The notes: generated by a model not told the origin, from the sequence alone. Counted from the first letter of the stretch, positions 44,052-52,729 are shown. The stretch: DNA of 64,000 nt from Paenibacillus soyae (GCF_024623455.1 NZ_JANIPJ010000007.1:1-64000); one strand, 5' to 3'. A program made the numbers and translations.

Positions 44052-44906
44052 ATGTTGAAGCCGAATCCGCCGATCGTCCGGGATCAGATTGCGCTGCCGC
44101 AAGGCTTCCCTCTTCTCGTCTCGCAGACGGAAGGCGTAAGTCCGCCGTTCCAGCGTCTTCACTGGCACGACGCTCTCGAAATCAATTATATCGTGGACGG
44201 AAGCGGCTATATTCTGATCAACGGAAGCAAGCATGAGCTAGTGCGGGGAGATATCGTCCTCATTAACTCCAATGACTTGCATCGCGCCTTCGAAACGGAC
44301 GGACTGGTGATGGGGATCGTCATGTTCGATCCGGCTTATCTGGCGCTCGAGCAGCGATACGATACGGAGCTGCTCAACCCGTTCAGGGAGACGGGCTTCC
44401 GATTCGACAACGTGCTCGACCGGAACAACCCTGAGCTGCCCCGTCTGGCAGCGCTGCTGAAGGAATTAACGAGCGAATTCAGAAGCAAGGAGCCCCATTA
44501 CGAGGCGGTCGTCCGATCGCAGCTTGTCCGATTTCTCGCCTACGTGAACCGTTATTTCGCGAAACGGATGACGGGCCGGGCCAGCCGAATGCGGGGCATG
44601 GAGACAATTCGCCAGGTGCTCCGCGGCATGGAGGAGCAAATCGCTTATCCATGGACGCTGGGAGAGCTTGCGGAGCTGGCGCATCTAAGCCCGTCGCGGT
44701 TCAGCGCGTTGTTCGCAGGCATCGTCGGCACGTCGCCAATGGATTATTTGATCCAGCTGAGACTGTCCCGCGCGGTCGATCTGATCGAGTCGACGGAGCT
44801 GAAAATGATCGATATCGCGGCGGAATGCGGCTTTCGCAATTTGTCCAATTTCAACCGGCTGTTCAAGGGGCACGTCGGCAAGCTGCCGTCCGAGCTTCGA
44901 GCCTAA
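44052..44906 (+). CDS. AraC-family transcriptional regulator
   Basis: 284-residue regulator with an N-terminal cupin sensor domain (FQRLHWHDALEINYIVDGSGYILING near residue 33) and two helix-turn-helix motifs at the C-terminus (YPWTLGELAELAHLSPSRFSALFAG and MIDIAAECGFRNLSNFNRLFKGHVGKLPSELR). The frame opens earlier, but ATG 44052 follows GGGAGGAACG. It lies directly before a sugar-kinase-like gene and a glycosidase gene on the same strand, so it probably activates them in response to a sugar. Confidence 0.93.
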   Translation: MLKPNPPIVRDQIALPQGFPLLVSQTEGVSPPFQRLHWHDALEINYIVDGSGYILINGSKHELVRGDIVLINSNDLHRAFETDGLVMGIVMFDPAYLALEQRYDTELLNPFRETGFRFDNVLDRNNPELPRLAALLKELTSEFRSKEPHYEAVVRSQLVRFLAYVNRYFAKRMTGRASRMRGMETIRQVLRGMEEQIAYPWTLGELAELAHLSPSRFSALFAGIVGTSPMDYLIQLRLSRAVDLIESTELKMIDIAAECGFRNLSNFNRLFKGHVGKLPSELRA

Positions 44907-44933
44907 TCCCACAAAAAACAGTAAGATCCTATC

Positions 44934-44975
44934 AGAACATCGTTCCTTTTGCGTAGAGGGGGGATGTTCTTTTTT
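44934..44975 (+). terminator. Intrinsic terminator after the AraC-type gene
   Basis: AGAACATC (44934-44941) pairs with GATGTTCT (44963-44970); inner TTCC/GGGG bases extend the stem, and TTTTT follows. Confidence 0.8.
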
Positions 44976-45019
44976 ATTATAGTGGATGTAGATCAAAATA
45001 ACTCAGGTGGTCAAGGAGC

Positions 45020-45997
45020 GTGGGGGATATCATATTTCTCGGGATAGATGCGGGGGGCACGAAGACGCATGCCCTTCTGGTGAACGGGCAAGGGGAAGTG
45101 CTTGGCCGCGGGCATAGCGGCAACGGCAACCATCAGACCGCGTTCCAAGCGGCGCGTACGCATATCGAAGAAGCTTGCGACGCGGCTCTCGCGGAGGCGG
45201 GCGTCAACAAAGAACAGGTGACCTTCGCTTATTTCGGCCTTGCAGGCGCCGACCGCGAACCGGATTACGCGATTTTGCGGCCGATGATCGCCTCGCTTGG
45301 TTATGAACGTTACGCGATCGCCTGCGATACGATGATCGGCATGCGCGCCGGAACCAGCCGGGCGTATGGGGCCGTAATCATTAGCGGAACCGGGTTCAAT
45401 GCGGCCGCGCGCAACGCGTCGGGCGAGGAGCTTCAGTACGGAGGCTTCGGTTATCTGTTCGGCGACGGTATGGGATCGGGCAGCGATCTTGCGGTGCACG
45501 CGTTCCGGACGGCGATCCGCTCCTGGGAAGGACGCGAGCAGCCCTCCGTGCTGCAGTCGACGGTGCCGGCCAAGCTCGGATATCTATCCGTGCAGGCGAT
45601 GTACGACGACGCGCTGGACAATGGGAAGCGTCCGCCCGCGGAGCTGGCGAAGCTGGTCTTCGAAGCGGCCGCGGCGGGAGATGCGCCCGCGATTCGCATT
45701 CTGGAGGAAGCGGGACAAGAGCACGCGAACGCGGTGCTGGCGCTTGTCCGGAGGCTTGGCATGCAGAAGGAGACGTTCGATGTCGTGCTGACGGGCAGCG
45801 TCATGATGAGAGGCAGCTCGCCGCATATGGTGGACGCCATCCAAGCCGCCATCGCCGCGGGGGCGCCGAACGCCTCCGTCGTGAAACTGACGGTCGATCC
45901 CGTCATCGGAGCGGTCATGAGCGCGATGGATAGCGCCGGGCATGCGATCGACGGCGAGACGGATGCTAGGCTGCGCGGCATTATTTTACCACAATAG
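45020..45997 (+). CDS. BadF/BadG-family ATPase, probable N-acetylglucosamine-type sugar kinase
   Basis: 325-residue actin-fold kinase. The phosphate-1 loop FLGIDAGGTKTHALLVNGQG is at residues 5-24, phosphate-2 ISGTGFNAAARN near 117, and GGFGYLFGDGMGSGSDLAVHAFRT near 136, as in GlcNAc/MurNAc kinases. The start is the GTG at 45020: it is the only start codon after the last in-frame stop, and AGGTGG (45005-45010) lies nine bases upstream, whereas AAGGAG is too close. It lies 42 bases before the GH4 gene. Confidence 0.88.
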   Translation: MGDIIFLGIDAGGTKTHALLVNGQGEVLGRGHSGNGNHQTAFQAARTHIEEACDAALAEAGVNKEQVTFAYFGLAGADREPDYAILRPMIASLGYERYAIACDTMIGMRAGTSRAYGAVIISGTGFNAAARNASGEELQYGGFGYLFGDGMGSGSDLAVHAFRTAIRSWEGREQPSVLQSTVPAKLGYLSVQAMYDDALDNGKRPPAELAKLVFEAAAAGDAPAIRILEEAGQEHANAVLALVRRLGMQKETFDVVLTGSVMMRGSSPHMVDAIQAAIAAGAPNASVVKLTVDPVIGAVMSAMDSAGHAIDGETDARLRGIILPQ

Positions 45998-46039
45998 AAT
46001 GAGCCACGATAAAGGTTTTCTCATAAGGAGGGCATACCC

Positions 46040-47341
46040 ATGAACAAAAAAGCGTTAAAAATCGCCGTCATCGGCGGCGGATCGTCCTACACGCCGGAAA
46101 TCGTGGAGGGCTTCATCAAGAGGTACAACGAGATGCCGATCAAGGAGCTGTGGCTCGTCGATATCGAGCAAGGGCGCCGCAAGCTGGAGATCGTCGGCGA
46201 GCTCGCGAAACGCATGGTCGAGCAGTCGGGATTGCCGATCGACGTCCGACTGACGCTGGACCGCCGCGAAGCGATCGCCGGTGCGGATTTCGTTACGACG
46301 CAGATGCGCGTCGGTCTGTTGGAAGCGAGGAAGCGTGATGAGCATATTCCGATCAAGCATGGCGTTATCGGCCAAGAGACGACAGGCCCCGGGGGCATGT
46401 TCAAGGCGCTGCGCACGGTGCCGGTCATTCTGGATATTTGCAAGGACATCGAGGAGCTGGCTCCGGATGCATGGCTGCTTAATTTCACGAATCCGGCGGG
46501 GATCGTTACGGAAGCGGTTCAGAAGCACAGCAAGGTGAAGACGGTCGGATTATGCAACTCCCCGATCAATTTCTACAAATATTTGGCTCGCGAATACGGC
46601 GTGACCGAACGTGACGTGCTTCCGGAATTCGTGGGCATCAACCATCTGCACTGGGTCACCGCGGCATACGTGAACGGGGAGGATAAGCTGCCGGAGCTGA
46701 TCGGCGCCGGCAAGGAGTATACGGCGTCGAACGTGACGGCGCTCGATTGGGACGCGGATTTCCTTCGTTCTCTCGGAGCGATTCCGACGTATTATCTTCG
46801 CTACTTCTACATGACCGACAAGATGTACGCGGATATGAAGGAATCGCTGGAGAAGAACGGCACGCGCGCCGACGTAGTCAGCCGCGTGGAAGCGGAGCTA
46901 TTCGAGCTGTATCAGGACGTGAACCTGAAGGAGAAGCCGAAGCAGCTGGAGCAGCGCGGCGGCGCCTACTATTCGGAAGCGGCCGTTAATTTGATGCATG
47001 CGCTCTATACCGACAAAAGCGATATTCAGACGCTGAACGTTCGTAATGAGGGCATCATTCCTTTCCTGCCGGCCGACGCCAGCATCGAAGTGAATTGCGT
47101 CGTCACCGCGCAAGGACCGATTCCGATTCCGCCGCGTAACGTGCCGGAGCAGATCAAAGGGCTGCTTCACGCCGTCAAGACGTACGAGTCGCTCACGATC
47201 GAGGCGGCCATTACCGGCGATCGGGGCATCGCCCTGCAGGCGCTCGTCCATCATCCGCTCGTGCCGAGCGTCTCCGTGGCGAAGACGCTTCTAGAGGAGA
47301 TGCTGGAGGCGAACAAGGACTATTTGCCGAAGTTTTTTTAG
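46040..47341 (+). CDS. Glycoside hydrolase family 4, probable 6-phospho-beta-glucosidase
   Basis: 433-residue NAD- and Mn-dependent glycosidase that works by oxidation-elimination rather than acid-base catalysis. The Rossmann start KIAVIGGGSSYTPEIVEGFIKR is typical of the beta-glucosidase branch (LicH/CelF). The metal-binding Cys and His are in TVGLCNSPINFYK near residue 171 and FVGINHLHWVTA near 200. It should hydrolyse a phosphorylated disaccharide in the cytoplasm. No PTS or ABC transporter genes are adjacent, so the neighbouring kinase may supply the phosphate. AAGGAGGGC precedes the ATG. Confidence 0.92.
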   Translation: MNKKALKIAVIGGGSSYTPEIVEGFIKRYNEMPIKELWLVDIEQGRRKLEIVGELAKRMVEQSGLPIDVRLTLDRREAIAGADFVTTQMRVGLLEARKRDEHIPIKHGVIGQETTGPGGMFKALRTVPVILDICKDIEELAPDAWLLNFTNPAGIVTEAVQKHSKVKTVGLCNSPINFYKYLAREYGVTERDVLPEFVGINHLHWVTAAYVNGEDKLPELIGAGKEYTASNVTALDWDADFLRSLGAIPTYYLRYFYMTDKMYADMKESLEKNGTRADVVSRVEAELFELYQDVNLKEKPKQLEQRGGAYYSEAAVNLMHALYTDKSDIQTLNVRNEGIIPFLPADASIEVNCVVTAQGPIPIPPRNVPEQIKGLLHAVKTYESLTIEAAITGDRGIALQALVHHPLVPSVSVAKTLLEEMLEANKDYLPKFF

Positions 47342-47365
47342 AGAATAGATGATACGTGATTTAGG

Positions 47366-47398
47366 CAGCCCTGGACGATAACGAATCGTTCAGGGCTG
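47366..47398 (+). terminator. Terminator-like hairpin after the GH4 gene
   Basis: CAGCCCTGGACGAT (47366-47379) pairs with ATCGTTCAGGGCTG (47385-47398) with one mismatch. The tail TTATCGTT is only partly T-rich. Confidence 0.6.
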
Positions 47399-47520
47399 TT
47401 ATCGTTGGTCGTAAGCGGCCGAGGTTGACGGGGGAGAGGGGGTTCGCTACGATATAACGATACCCTCCGTCCGCAGCTTGTGATGCCGCACGGCGGAGAA
47501 GTATTCTGGAGGAGGTAGGT

Positions 47521-48783
47521 ATGGATTTTATCAAAAAAGAGCTTGTCGAGCTTGGAGTCGATTCGGGAGTAGCCGCGTATCTCGCGGCAATAGCCGTGAT
47601 CGCGGCTATTGGCTTGCTTTGCGTCGCCGCCAATTGGCTGACCAAGAGAGTCGTATTGGGTGTTGTCACCTCGTTGGTCGAGAAGAGCCGGTTTCAGTGG
47701 AACCATTATCTGCTGAAGCGAAGGGTCATCCATAAGCTGTCGCATATCGTGCCAGCCATTATCATCTATTATGGTTCGTTCAGCTTTACGGACTATCAGC
47801 CGATCATCGAGAAAGGCGTCATGATCTATATCGTCGTGGTGCTGCTTATTACGGTCGATGCCGTTTTGGATGTCCTTAACGATGTATATACCACGTACGA
47901 CATAGCGAAGATGAGGCCGATCAGGGGCTACATCCAAGTATTTAAAATCATTTTCTATATGATCGGTATCATTCTAGTCATCTCGAATCTGATCGGGGAG
48001 AGTCCGCTCATTCTGCTTAGCGGGATCGGGGCTCTATCGGCGGTCATCATGCTTATCTTCAAGGATTCGATTCTCGGGTTGGTAGCGGGCGTCCAGCTGA
48101 CGTCCAACGATATGGTGCGAGTCGGGGACTGGATCGAGATGCCGAAGTACGGCGCGAACGGGGATGTCATCGATATCTCTCTCAACACGGTGAAAATCCA
48201 AAATTTCGATAAAACGATCACGACCATACCCACCTATGCGCTGATCTCGGATTCCTTCGTCAACTGGAGAGGCATGCAAGCCTCCGGGGGACGGAGAATC
48301 AAACGCTCCGTCTACATCGATGCCGGCAGCATCGCGTTCTGCACACCCGAGATGCTGGAACGCTACAAGACCATTCATCTCCTCGAGGAGCACATTCTCG
48401 ACAAGGAGAGGGAGATCGAGCACTACAACCGCGAGCGTGGGATCGATCGCTCCAATCGGGTGAACGGAAGGGCGCTGACGAACATCGGTGTATTCAGGGC
48501 GTACGTCCAGCGCTATCTGGAGGAGCATCCCCGCGTGCATCGAGGCATGACCTGCATCGTCCGCCAGCTGCAGCCCGAGCCATGCGGCATTCCGCTTGAG
48601 ATCTACGCCTTCTCGAACGATGTGGGCTGGGCCGCCTATGAAGGGATCCAGGCCGACATCTTCGATCATCTGTTCGCGGTGGCTCCGGAATTCGGCCTGC
48701 GGCTCTTCCAGAATCCGTCCGGGGCCGACTTGAAAGGCATGATCGGAACGGAGCGGGTTTACGGAAGGGCCGTCGACATGTAA
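47521..48783 (+). CDS. Mechanosensitive ion channel, MscS family (YbdG-like)
   Basis: 420-residue membrane channel that opens on membrane tension. Four or five N-terminal helices lead into the pore helix and MscS beta domain at about residues 165-250: LLSGIGALSAVIMLIFKDSI, NDMVRVGDWIEMPKYGANGDVIDISLNTVKIQN and KTITTIPTYALISDSFVNWRGM. The long C-terminal domain (residues 250-420) is of the YbdG kind. GGAGGAGG precedes the ATG. Confidence 0.92.
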   Translation: MDFIKKELVELGVDSGVAAYLAAIAVIAAIGLLCVAANWLTKRVVLGVVTSLVEKSRFQWNHYLLKRRVIHKLSHIVPAIIIYYGSFSFTDYQPIIEKGVMIYIVVVLLITVDAVLDVLNDVYTTYDIAKMRPIRGYIQVFKIIFYMIGIILVISNLIGESPLILLSGIGALSAVIMLIFKDSILGLVAGVQLTSNDMVRVGDWIEMPKYGANGDVIDISLNTVKIQNFDKTITTIPTYALISDSFVNWRGMQASGGRRIKRSVYIDAGSIAFCTPEMLERYKTIHLLEEHILDKEREIEHYNRERGIDRSNRVNGRALTNIGVFRAYVQRYLEEHPRVHRGMTCIVRQLQPEPCGIPLEIYAFSNDVGWAAYEGIQADIFDHLFAVAPEFGLRLFQNPSGADLKGMIGTERVYGRAVDM

Positions 48784-48789
48784 AAAAGA

Positions 48790-48820
48790 AACCCGCGTTG
48801 CATCGGCTGCAACGCGGGTT
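48790..48820. terminator. Bidirectional terminator between mscS-type gene and the nir operon
   Basis: AACCCGCGTTGCA (48790-48802) pairs perfectly with TGCAACGCGGGTT (48808-48820). An A-run lies to the left, so termination should be strongest for the minus-strand nirBD-SUMT transcript. Confidence 0.92.
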
Positions 48821-48833
48821 CTATTTATTGTCA

Positions 48834-49610
48834 TTATCCTATTAGGGATAAGGCATGCTGCTCGGCGCGCAGCAATTGCTCGCGGACCCGAACGACTTCT
48901 CCAATGATGATAAGCGCGGGATTGGACAATTTCATGGATACCGCAAGCGTATGAATATCGGCTAAAGTGCCCACGATTACGCGCTGGCTGGCTGTCGTGC
49001 CGCGCTCGATCAGAGCAACCGGCGTCGAGGCTGCTTTGCCGTGACGCAGCAGCTCCTCCCGGATGGAAGGCAGCTCGCTGACGCCCATGTAGATCGCCAG
49101 CGTATCGACGCCGTGAGCGAGCAAGTCCCAGCGGACATCCTTGCCCGGACCGTGGCAACGGCTGCCGGTCACGCAGGCGAAGGATGCCGCAAGTCCCCGA
49201 TGGGTTAACGGGATGCCGGAAGAAGAGGCGGCGCCGATCGCGGACGTAATGCCGGGGACGAATTCGTAAGGAATGCCCCATTCCGCCAGCTCGAGCGCTT
49301 CCTCCGAGCCTCGGCCGAAGATGAGCGGGTCGCCGCCCTTCAGACGGACGACCTGACAGCCTTCTTGGGCGTAGCGGACCAGCGTCTTCTGAATTTGCTC
49401 CTGCGGCATCGTATGCGCGCCAGGAGCCTTGCCGCAGTCGATCAGAATCGCATGGGACGCCCGGTATTCGAGCAGCTCTTTGTTCACGAGTCTATCGTAC
49501 AGAATGACGTCTGCTTGCTGGATGAGACGCATAGCTTTGACGGTAATCAGCTCGGGATCGCCTGGACCTGCTCCCACGATGTATACCTTCCCAGCATTTC
49601 TTTGCCTCAT
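48834..49610 (-). CDS. cobA: Uroporphyrinogen-III C-methyltransferase (SUMT)
   Basis: 258-residue SAM-dependent enzyme that methylates uroporphyrinogen III at C2 and C7, giving precorrin-2 for siroheme. Motifs are VYIVGAGPGDPELITVKAM, VILYDRLV, VVRLKGGDPLIFGRGSEE near residue 85 and PLTHRGLAASF. ATG at 49610 is chosen over upstream in-frame codons because a G-rich site precedes it and the family starts there. It is third gene of the nirB-nirD operon, supplying siroheme to nitrite reductase; precorrin-2 oxidase/chelatase genes are not adjacent. Confidence 0.94.
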   Translation of the reverse strand: MRQRNAGKVYIVGAGPGDPELITVKAMRLIQQADVILYDRLVNKELLEYRASHAILIDCGKAPGAHTMPQEQIQKTLVRYAQEGCQVVRLKGGDPLIFGRGSEEALELAEWGIPYEFVPGITSAIGAASSSGIPLTHRGLAASFACVTGSRCHGPGKDVRWDLLAHGVDTLAIYMGVSELPSIREELLRHGKAASTPVALIERGTTASQRVIVGTLADIHTLAVSMKLSNPALIIIGEVVRVREQLLRAEQHALSLIG

Positions 49611-49645
49611 GGCCAATCCCCCCCATCCATGAATAAGAACAACGA

Positions 49646-49960
49646 TTAGATCGTGACGTAGATCGAACCGCTCGCGTGGTCGATTTCGGTTTCGAAGGTA
49701 TTGATGCAGCCGTCGTCCGGCTCCTGAACGCGTCCCGTCTTCAGGTCGATCTTCCAGTCGTGAAGCGGACAGTGCACGGCGTGGCCGCACACCATCCCTT
49801 CCGACAAGACGCCGCCTTTATGCGGGCACTTATTTTCAACGGCAAGCACGCTGCCGTCCGTCATTTTGAATACGGCGATTTCCAGATCGTTATATTTAAT
49901 AGTGCGGGAGCCTCTAATATCGATTTCGTTCACGTTGGCCACAAACAACTTCGTTGTCAT
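49646..49960 (-). CDS. nirD: Nitrite reductase (NADH) small subunit
   Basis: 104-residue Rieske-type protein. The 2Fe-2S motifs are present in full: CPHKGG near residue 42 and CPLHDWKID near 60, so the cluster ligands that some NirD proteins lack are kept. ATG 49960 is chosen because GAGGAGGA lies seven bases upstream; an in-frame ATG at 49981 is upstream of that site. It lies between nirB and cobA and forms NADH-dependent assimilatory nitrite reductase with NirB. Confidence 0.95.
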   Translation of the reverse strand: MTTKLFVANVNEIDIRGSRTIKYNDLEIAVFKMTDGSVLAVENKCPHKGGVLSEGMVCGHAVHCPLHDWKIDLKTGRVQEPDDGCINTFETEIDHASGSIYVTI

Positions 49961-49999
49961 CTGGGTATCCTCCTCAAGCATAGTCTTATTCGCGGTCCG

Positions 50000-52441
50000 T
50001 TACAGCGTCGCGGGTTGCGTGGATTTCAGCGGCTCGAAGTTTTTGCGAAGTTCGTCCTTCTCCACGATTTCCTTCCATGGATCTGTCGTCAAGCTGAGCG
50101 TATGCTTGATCCGCTCCATAAGAGCCAGGCGGTCTTCCTGCTTCTCCAGCTTCTGTTTGACGTAGTCGAGGCCTACGCGCTCGATCCAATGCGCCGTACG
50201 CTCGTTCCAGCTCGCTTCCTCGCGGTACAGCTGCAGGAAGGCGTGACCCCATTCCATAACCTCGTCTTCCGTCTTCACGACGCCGATGACGTCCGTCGCG
50301 CGAACCTTCACGCCGCCGTTGCCGCCGACATGAAGCTCCCAGCCGCCGTCGATGGCGATGACGCCGAAGTCCTTGATCGACGCTTCCGCGCAGTTACGCG
50401 GGCATCCGGACACGGCGATCTTCACTTTGGCCGGCGTGTTCAGACGTTCGAACGCTTTCTCCAGCTTGATGCCCATGCCCATCGCATCTTGCGTGCCGAA
50501 GCGGCAGAACGTGTTGCCGACGCAAGTCTTAACCGTACGAAGCGTTTTGCCGTATGCGTGACCGGAAGGCATATCCAGATCCTCCCACATTTTTGGCAGG
50601 TCTTCCTTCTTCACGCCCAAGAGGTCGAGACGTTGTCCGCCCGTAAATTTCACGAGAGGCACTTCGTATTTCTCGGCGACCTCCGCGATCTTCTTCAGCT
50701 CCGAAGGGGAGGTCACGCCGCCGTATATCCGGGGAACGACGGAGAACGTGCCGTCTTTCTGAATGTTGGCATGATAACGTTCGTTCGTGATGCGGGATTC
50801 CTTCTCATCGATATATTCGTCCGGGTACAGCATACCCAGGTAGTAGTTCAGGGCCGGTCTGCACTTCGAGCAGCCTTCGGAGTTTTTCCATTCCAGAACG
50901 TTAATCACTTCATTAATGTTCGTGAGCTTCATACGCTTGATTTCGGCAACGATCTCGTCTCTGTCCAGGGATGTACAGCCGCAGATGCCTTCTTTGACCG
51001 CTTCGCCGGAACCGTCGGAGTAGATGCTCAGCAGGCCTTCGACAAGCGGCTTACAGCCGCCGCAGGAAGCGGACGCCTTGGTGCAGGATTTAATCGCGCT
51101 GACGCTATTGCAGCCCTTGCTCAGGATGGCATCCGCTACCGTTGCTTTGGATACGCCGTTACAGCCGCAGATGATCTCGTCGTCCGGCATCGCCTTAAGC
51201 CGCGCTTCCGGCGAGGAACCGCCGCCGCCTTGGCTTGGCGAGAAGCCGAGAAGCAGCTCCTTCTCGCGGCCTTCGATCGATTCGCCTTTCTTGATCAGCG
51301 AGAACAGCTCCGAGCCTTCGGACGTATCACCGAATAATACGGCTCCGACCAGCTTGCCGTTCTCGATGACCAGCTTCTTGTACGTGCCCGCCAGATCGTC
51401 CTGCAGCTTGAGCGAACGAGTTGTAGGGGTCTCCTTGAAGCTTCCGGCGGAGAATACGTCGACGCCGGATACTTTCAGCTTCGTCGAGGTGACGGAGCCG
51501 GTATAAGGGTCGGAATTGGCCCCGGCCAGAAGCTTGGCAAGAACGGCGCCTTGGTCGTAGAGCGGAGCAACCAAGCCGTAAGTGATGCCGCGATGCTCGG
51601 CGCATTCGCCGACGGCGTAGACGTTCGGCAAGTCGGTGCGGAGGAAATCGTCGACGACAATGCCGCGGTTGACGGTGAGGCCCGACGCTCTAGCCAGCTC
51701 GACCTCAGGCCGGATGCCGACGGCCATGACGACCAGGTCCGCGTCTACTTCCGTGCCGTCAGAGAACACAAGGCCGGTTGCGCGTTTTTTGCCTTTGATG
51801 TTGACCGTGCTCTTCTGGAGCAGGAACTTCATGCCCTGCGCTTCAAGCTCGCGCTGCAGCATTTTGGATGCCGCCTCGTCCAGCTGTAGATTCATCAGGT
51901 ACGGGTTAATGTGCACGACGTTCACGTCCATGCCGAGATGGAGCAGTCCGCGCGCGGCCTCGAGTCCGAGCAGACCGCCGCCGATGACGACGGCTTTCTT
52001 GTACTGCTTGGAAGCATCGATCATTTTCTCGCAGTCGGCAATATCGCGGAAGCCGATGACGCCTTCTTTGTCGGCTCCCGGCAGCGGTAGGATGAATGCT
52101 TTGGAGCCCGTAGCAAAAATCACTTCGTCATAAGCGACTTTATGTCCGTTTTTGCTGTAAACCATTTTTTTGTCCGTGTCGATTTTCGTAACGGGGTCGC
52201 CGGTATGAAGCGTGATATTGTTTTCTTGGTACCAGCTCCAGTCGTTGATGACGATCTCCTTCATATCCGCTCCGCCGACAAGGACGGAGGATAACATAAT
52301 CCGATTATAGTTAGGGTGCGGCTCGCTTCCGAAGATGGTTATCTCATATTTGTCCGGCGCTAGCTTGAGCAGATGTTCGATTGTTCGAACACCGGCCATT
52401 CCGTTACCGATAAGAACCAATTTTTTCTTCTGTGCATTCAT
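50000..52441 (-). CDS. nirB: Nitrite reductase (NADH) large subunit
   Basis: 813-residue cytoplasmic siroheme enzyme reducing nitrite to ammonium. Order of domains: FAD/NAD(P) oxidoreductase (residues 1-300, VLIGNGMAGVRTIEHLL), two BFD-like 2Fe-2S regions (IICGCNGVSKATV near 425 and ICGCTSLDRDEIV near 490), ferredoxin half-domain and siroheme/4Fe-4S domain (TCVGNTFCRFGTQDAMG near 635 and SGCPRNCAEASIKDFG near 675). ATG at 52441 is chosen over another ATG six bases upstream by spacing from GAGGGGAG. Expression is probably controlled by GlnR/TnrA and by antitermination in a leader of about 180 bases. Confidence 0.96.
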   Translation of the reverse strand: MNAQKKKLVLIGNGMAGVRTIEHLLKLAPDKYEITIFGSEPHPNYNRIMLSSVLVGGADMKEIVINDWSWYQENNITLHTGDPVTKIDTDKKMVYSKNGHKVAYDEVIFATGSKAFILPLPGADKEGVIGFRDIADCEKMIDASKQYKKAVVIGGGLLGLEAARGLLHLGMDVNVVHINPYLMNLQLDEAASKMLQRELEAQGMKFLLQKSTVNIKGKKRATGLVFSDGTEVDADLVVMAVGIRPEVELARASGLTVNRGIVVDDFLRTDLPNVYAVGECAEHRGITYGLVAPLYDQGAVLAKLLAGANSDPYTGSVTSTKLKVSGVDVFSAGSFKETPTTRSLKLQDDLAGTYKKLVIENGKLVGAVLFGDTSEGSELFSLIKKGESIEGREKELLLGFSPSQGGGGSSPEARLKAMPDDEIICGCNGVSKATVADAILSKGCNSVSAIKSCTKASASCGGCKPLVEGLLSIYSDGSGEAVKEGICGCTSLDRDEIVAEIKRMKLTNINEVINVLEWKNSEGCSKCRPALNYYLGMLYPDEYIDEKESRITNERYHANIQKDGTFSVVPRIYGGVTSPSELKKIAEVAEKYEVPLVKFTGGQRLDLLGVKKEDLPKMWEDLDMPSGHAYGKTLRTVKTCVGNTFCRFGTQDAMGMGIKLEKAFERLNTPAKVKIAVSGCPRNCAEASIKDFGVIAIDGGWELHVGGNGGVKVRATDVIGVVKTEDEVMEWGHAFLQLYREEASWNERTAHWIERVGLDYVKQKLEKQEDRLALMERIKHTLSLTTDPWKEIVEKDELRKNFEPLKSTQPATL

Positions 52442-52518
52442 GATCATTTCTCCCCTCTCACTCTGCCCACCTGATATGAATAGTCTGTTAGGCAAACGTA
52501 CGACTGCCCGAGAATACG

Positions 52519-52577
52519 AAAAAGCCCGCTCTCGTACCGTGCGAGCAGATTTCTCCCCCGAATACGAAAGCAGGCTT
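52519..52577 (-). terminator. Leader terminator (attenuator) upstream of nirB
   Basis: On the minus strand AAGCCTGCT (52577-52569) pairs with AGCGGGCTT (52530-52522), nine pairs including one G-T, followed by a T-run (52523-52519). A smaller hairpin CTCG-CACGGTA-CGAG lies inside. It would stop transcription about 80 bases before nirB, and its left arm overlaps the P2 hairpin. Confidence 0.75.
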
Positions 52578-52623
52578 CTTTGCCTAGTCAACCGAATACG
52601 CCATTGTACTGGTGACGCTATTC
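52572..52623 (-). promoter_or_regulatory. Candidate ANTAR target RNA (P1-P2 tandem hairpins) in the nirB leader
   Basis: P2 on the minus strand is AGGC-AAAGAA-GCCT (52585-52572): a hexaloop with A at position 1 and G at position 4, as described for ANTAR-binding RNA. Its 3' strand is part of the terminator's 5' strand, so P2 and terminator exclude each other. P1 is GAATA-G-CGTC pairing with GGCGTATTC (52623-52594); its apical loop does not match the A1/G4 rule clearly. The linker between the two is eight bases. Confidence 0.6.
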
Positions 52624-52641
52624 AATTTTTTTATTACTGCA

Positions 52642-52671
52642 ACTATACATCAGGTTTTTAGTTCATGTCAA
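52642..52671 (-). promoter_or_regulatory. Possible promoter of the nirB operon
   Basis: Minus strand TTGACA (52671-52666) and TATAGT (52647-52642) with an 18-base spacer. An alternative -10, TAATAA at 52636-52631, would place the start of transcription right at hairpin P1 and put the neighbouring GlnR/TnrA box near -50, the usual activating position. Confidence 0.55.
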
Positions 52672-52682
52672 TATATCTAACA
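52666..52682. promoter_or_regulatory. GlnR/TnrA box, nirB side
   Basis: TGTCAATATATCTAACA matches the consensus TGTNANAWWWTMTNACA at all but one position. It overlaps the candidate -35 box of nirB, implying either repression there or activation of the alternative downstream promoter. Confidence 0.7.
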
Positions 52683-52729
52683 TAACAAAAGAGGGATAAA
52701 CTTTTCTAGTGACACTCCGTCGTTTTTTG

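Noticed and set aside
44999..45022. AAGGAG at 45013-45018 as the ribosome site for the kinase gene
   Set aside because: It lies one base from the GTG, too close; AGGTGG further upstream is properly spaced.
49676..51337. Plus-strand frame of about 553 codons opposite nirD and nirB
   Set aside because: It crosses two well-identified minus-strand genes and has no recognisable domain; an antisense artefact.
52594..52623. Claim of a perfect P1 hexaloop in the nirB leader
   Set aside because: The best P1 fold has inner stem CCA/TGG with loop GTACAA, which lacks A1 and G4; only P2 fits the rule.
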